Shown one piece after another: positions 25,500 through 33,227 of a stretch of 33,703 nucleotides of DNA. Position numbers and translations under genes: made by a program. The notes below the pieces were generated by a model that saw only the letters and a program-made list of their open reading frames with translations, ran no database searches and was not told where the DNA came from. Source of the stretch: Oscillospiraceae bacterium (lineage in GTDB: Bacteria; Bacillota; Clostridia; Oscillospirales; Oscillospiraceae); the NCBI GenBank assembly GCA_022793095.1, contig JAAWCD010000042.1, forward strand, positions 1 through 33,703, read 5' to 3'. How positions within the stretch are numbered: the stretch's first letter is position 1; each line of letters opens with the position of its first letter.

Positions 25500-26843
25500 G
25501 GCGGCGGAGACGAACCGGGCCGCCGTCTCCGGTTTCGCGCAGAAATGGAAGTGGGGAAATCCAGCATACAGCGCCGGAGAGGCGTGCCCGCAGTCCCAGC
25601 CCCGGCTGGACTGGGGCTTTTCCGCCCGAAAGGCCGCGCCGGGATCTCCGCTCTCCCAGTAGTGGAACTCGTGGGCGGGGATCTCCTCCCCTGCCCGGAA
25701 AAGCAGGCTGTCAAAGCGGGCCTTCAGCGTCACATAACCGAACCGGCTCAGCTTACCCGTGTTCCACGCTCTCTCGGGAATCACACCCACCAGGGGCCAG
25801 TCATGCTGTCCGTCCGCGTCTCCCAGGGTCTGGTGCAGGTACAGAAATCCGCCGCACTCCGCCACCGTGGGCATGCCGCTCCGAATGGCCCGCCGAATCG
25901 CCGCCAGCATGGAGGCGTTCGCCGCCAGCTCCTTCCCGTACAACTCCGGGTAGCCGCCTCCCAGGTAAAGGCCGGAACAGCCTTCCGGCAATTCCTCATC
26001 CTCCAGCGGGGAAAAATTCACCAGCTCCGCGCCGCACTGCTCCAGAAGCTTCAGCCCGCCGGCGTAATAGAAGCAAAATGCTTTGTCTCGGGCCACCGCG
26101 ATGCGGGGCTTTCCCGGAACGGGCTCAGGTACGGAAAAGCTTCCCTCCGGCAGAGCCTCCGCCGAAGCCGCCAGCGCCAGCAGGCCGTCCAGGTCAATGG
26201 ATTCTTCCGCCTGTTCCGCCAGCCTCTGAAGCCGCTCCTTCAAATCAGAGATCTCCGCCGCCGTGACCAGCCCCAGATGCCGGCTCTCCACCGCGCAGTC
26301 GGGCCGTTCCGGCAGAAAGCCGTACACCCTCACCCCGGTTTCCTGTTCGATGCACTCCTTCAGTCTGGGGTAGAGCATGGGCGAAATCCGGTCAAGCACC
26401 ACTCCCTGAATCCGGGACTCCTGCTCAAAGGCACAGAACCCCTTCACCAGCGGCGCTGCAGACCGGGCCCGGCCCCGGGCGTCCACCACCAGCACCGCCG
26501 GGGTGCGGGTGGTCCGGGCCAGATCCCAGGCGGAGGCCTCCGAGCTCATGGCAATGCCGTCATAGTAGCCCATGGCCCCCTCAATAATGGCCACATCGCC
26601 TTTCGCCCCGTTCTCCGCCAGCAGGTGGAGCACCGCCGCCTCTCCCAGCAGAAAGAGGTCCAGATTCCGGGCTGTGGCCCCGATGACCTGGCTGTGAAAC
26701 ATGGGGTCGATGTAGTCCGGGCCGGATTTGAAGGACACCGGACGCAGTCCCCGGTTGACCAGGGCCTGCAAAACCGCGCAGGTCACAGTGGTCTTTCCTC
26801 CGCCGCTGGCAGGAGCGCAGAACAGCAGCCGGGACTGGCTCAT
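25458..26843 (-). CDS. cbiA: Cobyrinate a,c-diamide synthase
   Basis: CbiA amidates the a and c side chains of cobyrinic acid using ATP and glutamine. The 461-residue protein has the P-loop APASGGGKTTVTCA, FKSGPDYIDPMFH and VIIEGAMGYYDG-type motifs, with a C-terminal glutaminase-like domain. The nucleophile is Cys330 in VAECGGFLYLHQ. The start at MSQSRLLFCAP overlaps the cbiET stop as ATGA. The last 13 or so residues (SFSWKKKNQKEL) are encoded by repeat copy G and are probably not part of the ancestral protein. Confidence 0.95.
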   Translation of the reverse strand: MSQSRLLFCAPASGGGKTTVTCAVLQALVNRGLRPVSFKSGPDYIDPMFHSQVIGATARNLDLFLLGEAAVLHLLAENGAKGDVAIIEGAMGYYDGIAMSSEASAWDLARTTRTPAVLVVDARGRARSAAPLVKGFCAFEQESRIQGVVLDRISPMLYPRLKECIEQETGVRVYGFLPERPDCAVESRHLGLVTAAEISDLKERLQRLAEQAEESIDLDGLLALAASAEALPEGSFSVPEPVPGKPRIAVARDKAFCFYYAGGLKLLEQCGAELVNFSPLEDEELPEGCSGLYLGGGYPELYGKELAANASMLAAIRRAIRSGMPTVAECGGFLYLHQTLGDADGQHDWPLVGVIPERAWNTGKLSRFGYVTLKARFDSLLFRAGEEIPAHEFHYWESGDPGAAFRAEKPQSSRGWDCGHASPALYAGFPHFHFCAKPETAARFVSAARSFSWKKKNQKEL

Positions 26844-28048
26844 AAAGCTCCCCTTCCTTCCCCGCTGAGCACATACACCGGGTTCTGAGCGGTCATCAGG
26901 TGATAGGCTCCGGCCTGTCTGGCCTTGGCCACGTTCACCTGGGCGATGTCCACATTGATGAGTCCCAGCTTGGTGAAGCAGCGCACCGCCTCCCCCACGG
27001 TCTCCAGGGTGATGGCGTTGACCACAACGCGGGCTTTGGCGTTCTTGCACAGGGCAGCCAGGAGAATTTCCTCCAGGCGGCCGGAGCTCCCACCCACAAA
27101 CACCCGGTCCGGCGGGGGCAGGGCCTCCAGCACCTCCGGCGCGGAGCCGGGAATCACCTGGAGGTTGCTCACGCCGAACTGCTCCTTATTTCGGAAAATC
27201 AGCTCCACCGCCTCCGGCTTGTGCTCCACGGCGAAGACCAGACCGGCGGGAACGGCAAAGGCCCCCTCCACGGACACAGATCCGGTGCCCGCGCCCACGT
27301 CCCAGAGGACATGATGGGGCTGAAGCCGCAGCTTGGAGATGGACAGCGCCCGGACCTCCTCCTTGGTCATAGGCGTCTTGTCCCGAAGAAAAGCCTCGTC
27401 CGGGATGCCAGGGCCGGAGAAGGGCCAGCAAAGGGGCCGGGGATTTTCCGCCAGCATCACGGACAGGTCCGCGAAGGTTTGCTCCGCCAGCTCCGCGGCG
27501 GTTCCGGTGACAATGCGCTCGTCCGGGTAGGACAGCCGCTCGCCCACGGTAATTTTGACCTCGTCCAGGCTCCGGTCCCGCAGGCCTTTGCAGATGTCCT
27601 CCGCCTTGGTGTCGCCGCCGGTGAGGAGGAAGGTTTTCGCATGGCGCTGAATTTCCCCCACCCCGTTATGGGCCCGCCCGTGGGCGGAGACCAGAAAGGC
27701 GTCCTGCCAGGTGGTACGGAGCTTCGCGCAGAAGTAGACCACGGCGGAGATGCCGGGAATGGTTTCCACTTCGCAGTCCGTGAGCAGCTCATAGAGATTC
27801 TTGGCCCCGGAGTAGAAGCCCACGTCACCGGACAGCAGGACGGCGGCCGTTTCCGCGCCGCTGCTGTGAAGGGCCTCCGCAATTTCAGCGGAGCGGACCA
27901 GGGGCAGCTTGCCCAGGGCCGGGGCCTCAAAGTCCTCCAGCAGCCGGGGCGCGCCGATGAGAAGCTCACTCTCCTCAATGGCACGCTTGCCCCCCAGGGT
28001 CAGCGTGTCCGGATTGCCCATGCCCACGCCAATCAGATATACCTTCAT
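26840..28048 (-). CDS. cbiET: Fused CbiE-CbiT: cobalt-precorrin-7 C5-methyltransferase and precorrin-6B C15-methyltransferase (decarboxylating)
   Basis: The 402-residue fusion methylates C5 and C15 and decarboxylates the acetate at C12. Residues 1 to about 195 are the class III CbiE domain (VYLIGVGMGNPDTLTLGG, LLSGDVGFYSGAKNLYELL). About 200-402 are the class I CbiT domain (LWDVGAGTGSVSVEGAFAV, PDRVFVGGSSGRLEEIL, VVNAITLETVGEAV). Start at MKVYLIGVGMG has GGAGG 5 nt upstream; 15 upstream in-frame codons lie in repeat copy H. It overlaps cbiA. Confidence 0.96.
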   Translation of the reverse strand: MKVYLIGVGMGNPDTLTLGGKRAIEESELLIGAPRLLEDFEAPALGKLPLVRSAEIAEALHSSGAETAAVLLSGDVGFYSGAKNLYELLTDCEVETIPGISAVVYFCAKLRTTWQDAFLVSAHGRAHNGVGEIQRHAKTFLLTGGDTKAEDICKGLRDRSLDEVKITVGERLSYPDERIVTGTAAELAEQTFADLSVMLAENPRPLCWPFSGPGIPDEAFLRDKTPMTKEEVRALSISKLRLQPHHVLWDVGAGTGSVSVEGAFAVPAGLVFAVEHKPEAVELIFRNKEQFGVSNLQVIPGSAPEVLEALPPPDRVFVGGSSGRLEEILLAALCKNAKARVVVNAITLETVGEAVRCFTKLGLINVDIAQVNVAKARQAGAYHLMTAQNPVYVLSGEGRGAL

Positions 28049-28064
28049 AAATGCCTCCGTTTCT

Positions 28065-28403
28065 CTTCTTTTTCTTGAAAGATTGAACGACACTTGATTT
28101 TGCGGAGCAAAATCTTAGAAGCCGTATTCACAATCGGGGGATGGCGGCTGAGCACAGGATTTTGCTGCCAGACAAGACCATTTTTCGCCGGAATCCTTGG
28201 TGGATTCCAAGGAAAATTGGCGCCGTATGGTGGCGAAAGACAAGCTCAGACGCCGTTCAACGGTTGTGAATACAGCTTCTTAGTGGAGTCCACACCCTAT
28301 AGGGCGAAAAGAAGCAAAAAGAACTTTAAGCGGCGCTCTTATGCCAGTCTTCCGTGGAATCAGTTTAACGTTCTTTTGCGCCCTTTTCTTTCAAGAAAAG
28401 GGT
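28065..28403. repeat. Palindromic intergenic repeat, copy H (long form, interrupted)
   Basis: This fills the 316-bp gap between cbiJ and cbiET. It is the long form with the GATTTTGCGGAGCAAAATC hairpin at about 28095-28113, then a 162-bp MITE-like insertion (28118-28279), then the rest of the repeat. Copy D gives the uninterrupted order. The far arm encodes the last 10 residues and TAA stop of cbiJ. Confidence 0.85.
28118..28279. mobile_element. 162-bp MITE-like element, copy 2
   Basis: The ends GAAGCCGTATTCACAATCG (28118-28136) and the near-complement at 28261-28279 are flanked by direct TTA at 28115-28117 and 28280-28282. It is the inverted counterpart of the element at 22741-22901, with a few differences and small indels. 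It has no gene. It sits inside palindromic repeat copy H, so it moved after that repeat was in place. Confidence 0.85.
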
Positions 28404-29138
28404 AAAAAGATCATTCAGCGTCGATCCCTGCTCCTGGACCGGACGGCGGACCACCAGCACATGGGCGCCTGCGGCCTGGGCCGCCCGGACTTTCTCCGCA
28501 AAGCCGCCCACATCGCCGGTGTCCTTAGTCACCAGCACCGACGCGCCAATCTGCCGGAGCGTGGCTGCGTTCAGTTCCTCTGTAAAGGGGCCCTGCATGC
28601 AGATCAGATGCCTGCCTGGATACCCCAGCTCCAGAGCGTGGGACAGGGAATCCAGGTTGGGCAGAATCCGGGCGTAAATCCGGTCCTTGAAGTCCGGCAG
28701 CCGGGCAAATTGGCCCAGGTCCTTGCTGCCTGTGGTGAGCAGCACGGTTCCCGGATGCTCCGCCAGCCAGTCCGCCGCTGCCGCCATGTCCGGGACCTCC
28801 GTCCAGTCCGGATTTTGTTCCGCCTCCGGACGCACCAGCCGGTAATAGGCCAGGTTCTCCCCTTCCGCTGCCGCCTTCACATTGGCGGTGACCTCCGCGG
28901 CATAGGGGTGAGTGCCGTCAATGACCGCCCGGAAGGGTGCGGAGCCCATCAGCCGCCGCATCTCCTCCCTGGTCTGCCGCCCGGTCCGCACTTGGAGGCC
29001 CGCCAGTCCGGAAACCTGCTCCCGGCCGTACTCCGTGGCCACGCAGAGGGTCACATCCCAGCCGCCCAGGGCCAGCCCCTCCGCCAGCCTCCTGCCGTCC
29101 TCTGTGCCGCCGTAAACCAGAAGCTGTTCCCCTGTCAT
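28365..29138 (-). CDS. cbiJ: Cobalt-precorrin-6A reductase
   Basis: CbiJ reduces cobalt-precorrin-6A with NADH. The 257-residue protein has LLVYGGTEDGRRLAEGL, the family GGTxEGRxLA signature, then VIDGTHPYAAEVTANV, LLTTGSKDLGQFA and GASVLVTKDTGDVGGFAEKV. The ATG at 29138 has GGAGG 7 nt upstream; an alternative GTG two codons earlier is too close to that site. The final FLKEKGAKER and TAA come from repeat copy H, in a different frame from the copies that end cbiG, cbiB and cobA-hemD. Confidence 0.93.
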   Translation of the reverse strand: MTGEQLLVYGGTEDGRRLAEGLALGGWDVTLCVATEYGREQVSGLAGLQVRTGRQTREEMRRLMGSAPFRAVIDGTHPYAAEVTANVKAAAEGENLAYYRLVRPEAEQNPDWTEVPDMAAAADWLAEHPGTVLLTTGSKDLGQFARLPDFKDRIYARILPNLDSLSHALELGYPGRHLICMQGPFTEELNAATLRQIGASVLVTKDTGDVGGFAEKVRAAQAAGAHVLVVRRPVQEQGSTLNDLFTLFLKEKGAKER

Positions 29139-29152
29139 TTCCACCGCCTCCG

Positions 29153-29887
29153 TTACTGCTCCCGCTGCAAATAGCCTCGGGGCGTCACCATTTTCCCGTT
29201 AATGACCTTGGTCTGGCTGTTGCCCACAAAGACGGTGGTGAACATGTCCACTTCCGCGTCCCGCAGCTCGCCCAAGGTGAGCACCGTGGCCGCCTCTCCC
29301 TCCCGGCCGATGCTGCGGACAAAGCCGCAGACCGTCTCTGCTGGCTTGGCCGCCAGCAGAATGTCACAGGCCCTCTGGAGATAGTCCGGCCGCTTATGGC
29401 TGGCCGGATTGTAGAGGCACAGCACAAAGTCCGCCGCCGCCGCGCCCTTCAGCCGGGCCTCAATCTTCTCCCAGGGTGTCAGCAGGTCGGACAGGGAAAT
29501 CACCGCGAAGTCATGCATCAGCGGCGCGCCCAGCACGGCGGCCCCGCCGCAGGCGGCGGTGATGCCGGGGATGACCTCGATCTCAATGGGGGCGTACTCC
29601 TGAGCCACCTCATAGCACAGGCCCGCCATGCCGTACACGCCGGGGTCCCCGGAGCACACCATGGCTACGTTCCGGCCGGCAGCGGCCTCCTCCACCGCCA
29701 TCCGGCAGCGGTCCACTTCCTTCCGCATGGGGGTGGTTTTAATTTCCTTGTCAGGGTAGTCATTTTTCAGAAGGTCCACATAGACCGTGTATCCGATGAT
29801 GGCATCGCAGCCGTCCAGGGCCGCTCTGGCCCGGCCCGTCAGGTCGATACCGCCGCCAGGGCCGATGCCGATGACCGATAGCTTCAT
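29153..29887 (-). CDS. cbiH: Cobalt-precorrin-3 C17-methyltransferase
   Basis: CbiH methylates C17 with ring contraction, giving cobalt-precorrin-4. The 244-residue class III methylase shows VIGIGPGGGIDLTGRARAAL, GYTVYVDLL, VCSGDPGVYGMAGL, PGITAACGGAAVLGAPLMHD and LYNPASHKRPDYL, all usual for CbiH/CobJ. GGAGGAGTGAGC lies ahead of the ATG. It is 14 bp from cbiJ. Confidence 0.97.
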   Translation of the reverse strand: MKLSVIGIGPGGGIDLTGRARAALDGCDAIIGYTVYVDLLKNDYPDKEIKTTPMRKEVDRCRMAVEEAAAGRNVAMVCSGDPGVYGMAGLCYEVAQEYAPIEIEVIPGITAACGGAAVLGAPLMHDFAVISLSDLLTPWEKIEARLKGAAAADFVLCLYNPASHKRPDYLQRACDILLAAKPAETVCGFVRSIGREGEAATVLTLGELRDAEVDMFTTVFVGNSQTKVINGKMVTPRGYLQREQ

Positions 29888-29912
29888 ATTGGCTCACTCC
29901 TCCTTATTTCCT

Positions 29913-30023
29913 GTTCTTTTCTTGAACGAAAAGAACCAAAAGAACTTTAAATTGTGCGCTCATAGAGCTGTCCGGCAGAACCCGATTAAAGTTCTTTGCC
30001 CAGCTTTCTTTCAAGAAAGCTGG
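29913..30023. repeat. Palindromic intergenic repeat, copy I (two arms)
   Basis: The left arm is GTTCTTTTCTTGAACGAAAA then GAACCAAAAGAACTTTAAA. The right arm is ATTAAAGTTCTTTGCCCAGC then TTTCTTTCAAGAAAGCTGG. The stop of cbiG is in the right arm. Confidence 0.85.
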
Positions 30024-31039
30024 AAAACATCCTCCGCGACCGCCACAGTGACGCCGTTCCAGGCGGACTTGGGCACAATCAGCCGCCCGCCGCTTCGCTT
30101 CACCGCCGCCCGCTCGCACACGTTGTCCACGCCAGTGACGGACGCTACAAAGGGGGAGGGGGTAAATTCGCCCTCCACCTCCCGCAGCTCCTCCGCCGCG
30201 TAGAACACAAGCGGCCAGCCGTTTTTCTCCGAGAGAACCCGAAGGGCCTCCTCGTCCTGCTTCAGGTCAATGGATGACACGTCCCGCACCGCTCCACGGG
30301 CCAGGTGACGCTCCTCCAGCACCCGGGCCACCGCCTCTTCCACCCGCTCCGGCGGGGTGCCCCTCCGGCACCCAATGCCCAGATGGAGCGCCTTCGGCCA
30401 GATCCGCAGGGTTTTCGGAAACGGGTCCGGCTGGCCGGTCCGGCTGGTGACGTAAAAGCCCAGCTCTGCCGGCCCGGCCGTCACGCCCTTCGGCAGAGGG
30501 CTTGTCATGGGGTAGTCGCTGGCCATGCCGATGGGCTCCCCGGCCAGCACAGCGGCGGAGATCTCTTTCGCCAGCGCCCGGCAGTCAAACGCCATGCCCT
30601 GCCGCGCCGCCCACTGGTCCACTGCAAAACGGTTGTTCACGTCGGTGGCTGTGGAGATGACCGCCGTGCCGCCGGTGAGGGCGGCCACAGTCCGGGCCAG
30701 GTCGTTGGCGCCCCCCACATGGCCGGACAGCAGGGGCACCGCAAACCGGCCCGCCTCGTCCACCGACACCACCGCCGGGTCGGTGAGCTTGTCCCTCACA
30801 TGGGGCGCGACAGCCCGCACGGCAATGCCGCAGGCGGAGACGAAAATCAGGCCGTCCCGGCTTGAGAACCGGTCCGCCGTCCAGCCCTCCAGGCTCTCAT
30901 AAGGCTGGGCCCCTGCTTCTGCCGCAAACCGGGCCGGACCGGACAGGTCGCAGGCGTGGCCCTGGCATTCCAAGTCTCCGGCCAGCTTTCGGGCCAATGC
31001 TCCGCCCCGTTGGGTGAAGAAAATCAGCGACAGCCTCAT
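30011..31039 (-). CDS. cbiG: Cobalt-precorrin-5A hydrolase
   Basis: CbiG opens the delta-lactone of cobalt-precorrin-5A and releases the C20 fragment as acetaldehyde. The 342-residue protein shows FVSACGIAVRAVAPHVRDKLTDPAVV, VPLLSGHVGGANDLAR and ISTATDVNNRFAVD in the N-terminal and central domains, and HLGIGCRRGTP with PLVFYAAEEL in the C-terminal domain. The start overlaps the cbiF stop as ATGA. The last two residues (LS) and the stop come from repeat copy I. Confidence 0.96.
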   Translation of the reverse strand: MRLSLIFFTQRGGALARKLAGDLECQGHACDLSGPARFAAEAGAQPYESLEGWTADRFSSRDGLIFVSACGIAVRAVAPHVRDKLTDPAVVSVDEAGRFAVPLLSGHVGGANDLARTVAALTGGTAVISTATDVNNRFAVDQWAARQGMAFDCRALAKEISAAVLAGEPIGMASDYPMTSPLPKGVTAGPAELGFYVTSRTGQPDPFPKTLRIWPKALHLGIGCRRGTPPERVEEAVARVLEERHLARGAVRDVSSIDLKQDEEALRVLSEKNGWPLVFYAAEELREVEGEFTPSPFVASVTGVDNVCERAAVKRSGGRLIVPKSAWNGVTVAVAEDVFQLS

Positions 31040-31794
31040 TGGCCGGTTCCCGCCCGGAAGCCGTGGGTGAAGGCGGGGTCGTAGAGCTTGGACCGGTCGT
31101 ATTCCGTCCCCAGGAAGCCGCCAACGGTGATGAGGGCAGTTTTGGTAATGTGGTTTTCCCTGGCGGTCTGAGCCAATGTGGAGACTGTGCAGCGGAAGAC
31201 CCTTTCATCCGGCCAGGTGGCCTTGTAGACAATGGCCGCCGGTGTGTCCGGAGCGTAGCCGCCGGCCATCAGCTCCTCCTGGGCCCGCTCCAGCAGTCCG
31301 GTGGACAGGAACAGCACCATGGTGCAGCCATGGGATGCCATTTTCCGGAGTTTTTCCCCTTCAGGCACAGGGGTCCGGCCCTCCATCCGGGTGATGATGA
31401 CAGACTGAGACACGTCAGGGAGGGTATATTCCGCCCGCAGCGCCGCTGCGGCGCCGCAGAAGGAGGACACGCCGGGCGTCACGTCGTAGGGGATGCCCGC
31501 CTCGTCCAGCTGGTCCATCTGCTCCCGAATCGCGCCGTACAGGGAGGGGTCCCCGGTGTGAAGCCGGACGGTCTGCCAGTTCCGGGCTTCGCCCTCTTTC
31601 ATGGCGGCGACGACCTCTTCCAGGGTCATGGAGGCCGAGTCCAGCACCTTGCAGCCCTCGGATTTGTATTGAAGCACCTCCGGGTTGACCAGAGAACCGG
31701 CGTAGATGATCTGGTTCGCCTCGCCCAGGAGGCGTGCGCCCCGGACGGTGATGAGATCGGCTCCCCCAGAGCCGGCACCTACGAAATGAATCAT
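31036..31794 (-). CDS. cbiF: Cobalt-precorrin-4 C11-methyltransferase
   Basis: CbiF methylates C11 with SAM, giving cobalt-precorrin-5A. The 252-residue class III methylase has FVGAGSGGADLITVRGARLL, IIYAGSLVNPEVL, RLHTGDPSLYGAIREQM, YDVTPGVSSFCGAAAAL and FLSTGLLE, typical of CbiF/CobM. A good AAGGAGG precedes the ATG. It is the second gene of the operon and overlaps cbiG. Confidence 0.97.
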   Translation of the reverse strand: MIHFVGAGSGGADLITVRGARLLGEANQIIYAGSLVNPEVLQYKSEGCKVLDSASMTLEEVVAAMKEGEARNWQTVRLHTGDPSLYGAIREQMDQLDEAGIPYDVTPGVSSFCGAAAALRAEYTLPDVSQSVIITRMEGRTPVPEGEKLRKMASHGCTMVLFLSTGLLERAQEELMAGGYAPDTPAAIVYKATWPDERVFRCTVSTLAQTARENHITKTALITVGGFLGTEYDRSKLYDPAFTHGFRAGTGQ

Positions 31795-31809
31795 GTTTTT
31801 TCCTCCTTA

Positions 31810-31935
31810 TTTCTTCCTGAGCGAAAAAGAAGCGCGCTTTCTTGAAAGAACGCTTAGATCTTATCCACAAATGAGGAGTGAGCAGACTGGGCCGCCAGAT
31901 TTTTTGTGGATATGCTCTTAGCAAAGAACGTTATG
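31810..31935. repeat. Palindromic intergenic repeat, copy J (degenerate, interrupted)
   Basis: A divergent copy between cbiD and cbiF: TTCTTCCTGAGCGAAAAAG, then CTTTCTTGAAAGAACGCTTA. A 61-bp element follows, then GCAAAGAACGTTAT, matching the GCAAAAAGAACTTTAA arm of other copies. Confidence 0.6.
31857..31917. mobile_element. 61-bp element with inverted ends
   Basis: GATCTTATCCACAAA (31857-31871) and TTTGTGGATATGCTC (31903-31917) are near-complementary, with direct TTA at 31854-31856 and 31918-31920. It is too short to encode anything and has the structure of a very small MITE or solo-end remnant. It sits inside repeat copy J. Confidence 0.65.
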
Positions 31936-31978
31936 CTGGCGTACCCGCGGCAGTTCTCACGGAGTGCCCTGCCCTCCG

Positions 31979-33115
31979 CTACCCTCGATGCAAGGAAATC
32001 AGAGCGTCTGCTCCCGGCGTCTGGCCCAGGATTCCGTACACGTTGGAGAAGAACATGGACTCAATACGCAGCCCCTCTCCTGCCCGGCCCTTGAGATGCC
32101 GGTCCACAGCCAGAGAGATGGAATCCATCACCGGCTTCCGGAGCTCCGCCTGGTCCAGCAGGGGAATCACCTCATCCGTGGTCACGCTGGACAAAATCGC
32201 TGCCACAGTTTCCCGCCCCGCTCCGCAAAGGGCGGCATGGGCCGCCAGAACCTCCCCCCGGCCGTCCGCCGTTCGGGAGTGGGTGTTCATAATGCCTGCG
32301 GCCAGCTTGACCACCTTGCCCGCGTGGCCCACCAGCAGAAGGGACCGGAACCCCAGCTCCACCGCCATATCAACGGCGGCCCCGATGTAGTTGGAGCACT
32401 GAACGCCGGCGCTCATATCCAGCCCCAGCACATCGCGGGAAAAATCCGCTCCGTAGTTGCCCGGAGAAACCAGCAGGTCCCGGACCCCTGCGGCGGCGTG
32501 AACCTGCATATCCAGCCGGATGGAGGCGATCAGCGCCTCCTCGCTCATGGGCCGCACAATGCCGGAGGTCCCCAAAATGGAGATTCCACCCACAATACCC
32601 AGGTTGGGGTTGAAGGTTTTCTTTGCGATGGCCTCCCCCTCAGGCACGGAAACTACCACCCGCAGGCCTCCGGAGGTCCCCGCTTTTTGCAGCGCCTCCG
32701 CCGCCTGGGCCCCGATCATCTCACGGGGCACCCGGTTGATGGCCGCGCTGCCCACCGGCTGGTCCAGGCCGGGCCGGGTCACCCGGCCAACCCCTTCCCC
32801 GCCGTCGATAGTTACGCCAGGCTCCTCCGTTCGCTCCACACGGGCGAAAATCAGGGCTCCGTGCGTGGCGTCAATGTCGTCGCCCCCGTCCTTCCGCACG
32901 CCGCAGGAGGCCCAGCCCAGGCCGGAGGCGGCTTCCTCCAGGTCTGCGGTTACTCGGATGCCCGCCGGAGTCAGAATCTCCACCGCCGGGGGACAGGCCC
33001 CCGTCAGCAGCAGCTCCGCCGCACCCCGGGCGGCAGCGGCCGCACAGGTCCCCGTGGTGTAGCCGCAGCGCAGCCGCTTTTGCCCCACCGGGATATACGC
33101 TTCCAGTCTGGACAC
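31979..33115 (-). CDS. cbiD: Cobalt-precorrin-5B C1-methyltransferase
   Basis: CbiD methylates C1 of cobalt-precorrin-5B with SAM in the anaerobic pathway. The 378-residue protein has the N-terminal signature LRCGYTTGTCAAAAARGA, then SCGVRKDGGDDIDATHGALI, GGEGVGRVTRPGL and SPGNYGADFSRDVLGLD, with LVGHAGKVVKLAAG near the C terminus. The start is GTG, with GGGGGAGGAG 5 nt upstream. It is the first gene of the operon, 30 bp past the riboswitch terminator. Confidence 0.97.
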   Translation of the reverse strand: MSRLEAYIPVGQKRLRCGYTTGTCAAAAARGAAELLLTGACPPAVEILTPAGIRVTADLEEAASGLGWASCGVRKDGGDDIDATHGALIFARVERTEEPGVTIDGGEGVGRVTRPGLDQPVGSAAINRVPREMIGAQAAEALQKAGTSGGLRVVVSVPEGEAIAKKTFNPNLGIVGGISILGTSGIVRPMSEEALIASIRLDMQVHAAAGVRDLLVSPGNYGADFSRDVLGLDMSAGVQCSNYIGAAVDMAVELGFRSLLLVGHAGKVVKLAAGIMNTHSRTADGRGEVLAAHAALCGAGRETVAAILSSVTTDEVIPLLDQAELRKPVMDSISLAVDRHLKGRAGEGLRIESMFFSNVYGILGQTPGADALISLHRG

Positions 33116-33145
33116 TGAACTCCTCCCCCTTGCAGGTTCTTAACA

Positions 33146-33177
33146 GAAAAAGGGCCTCCAATCAGATTGGAGGCCCC
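33146..33177 (-). terminator. Riboswitch-controlled intrinsic terminator
   Basis: On the minus strand GGGCCTCCAATC and its complement (33152-33176) form a 10-12 bp stem followed by TTTTTCTGTT, about 30 bp before the cbiD start. It is the expression platform of the upstream riboswitch. Confidence 0.88.
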
Positions 33178-33194
33178 GTTTGGGTATAACAAAG

Positions 33195-33201
33195 CTCCAA
33201 T
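33195..33201 (-). promoter_or_regulatory. Candidate antiterminator arm
   Basis: Minus-strand ATTGGAG here is complementary to CTCCAAT in the ascending arm of the terminator at 33152-33176. Pairing would prevent the terminator. A seven-base match is weak alone but sits between aptamer and terminator as expected. Confidence 0.5.
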
Positions 33202-33227
33202 ACTCTCCACCTAAGAGTAATTGAATC

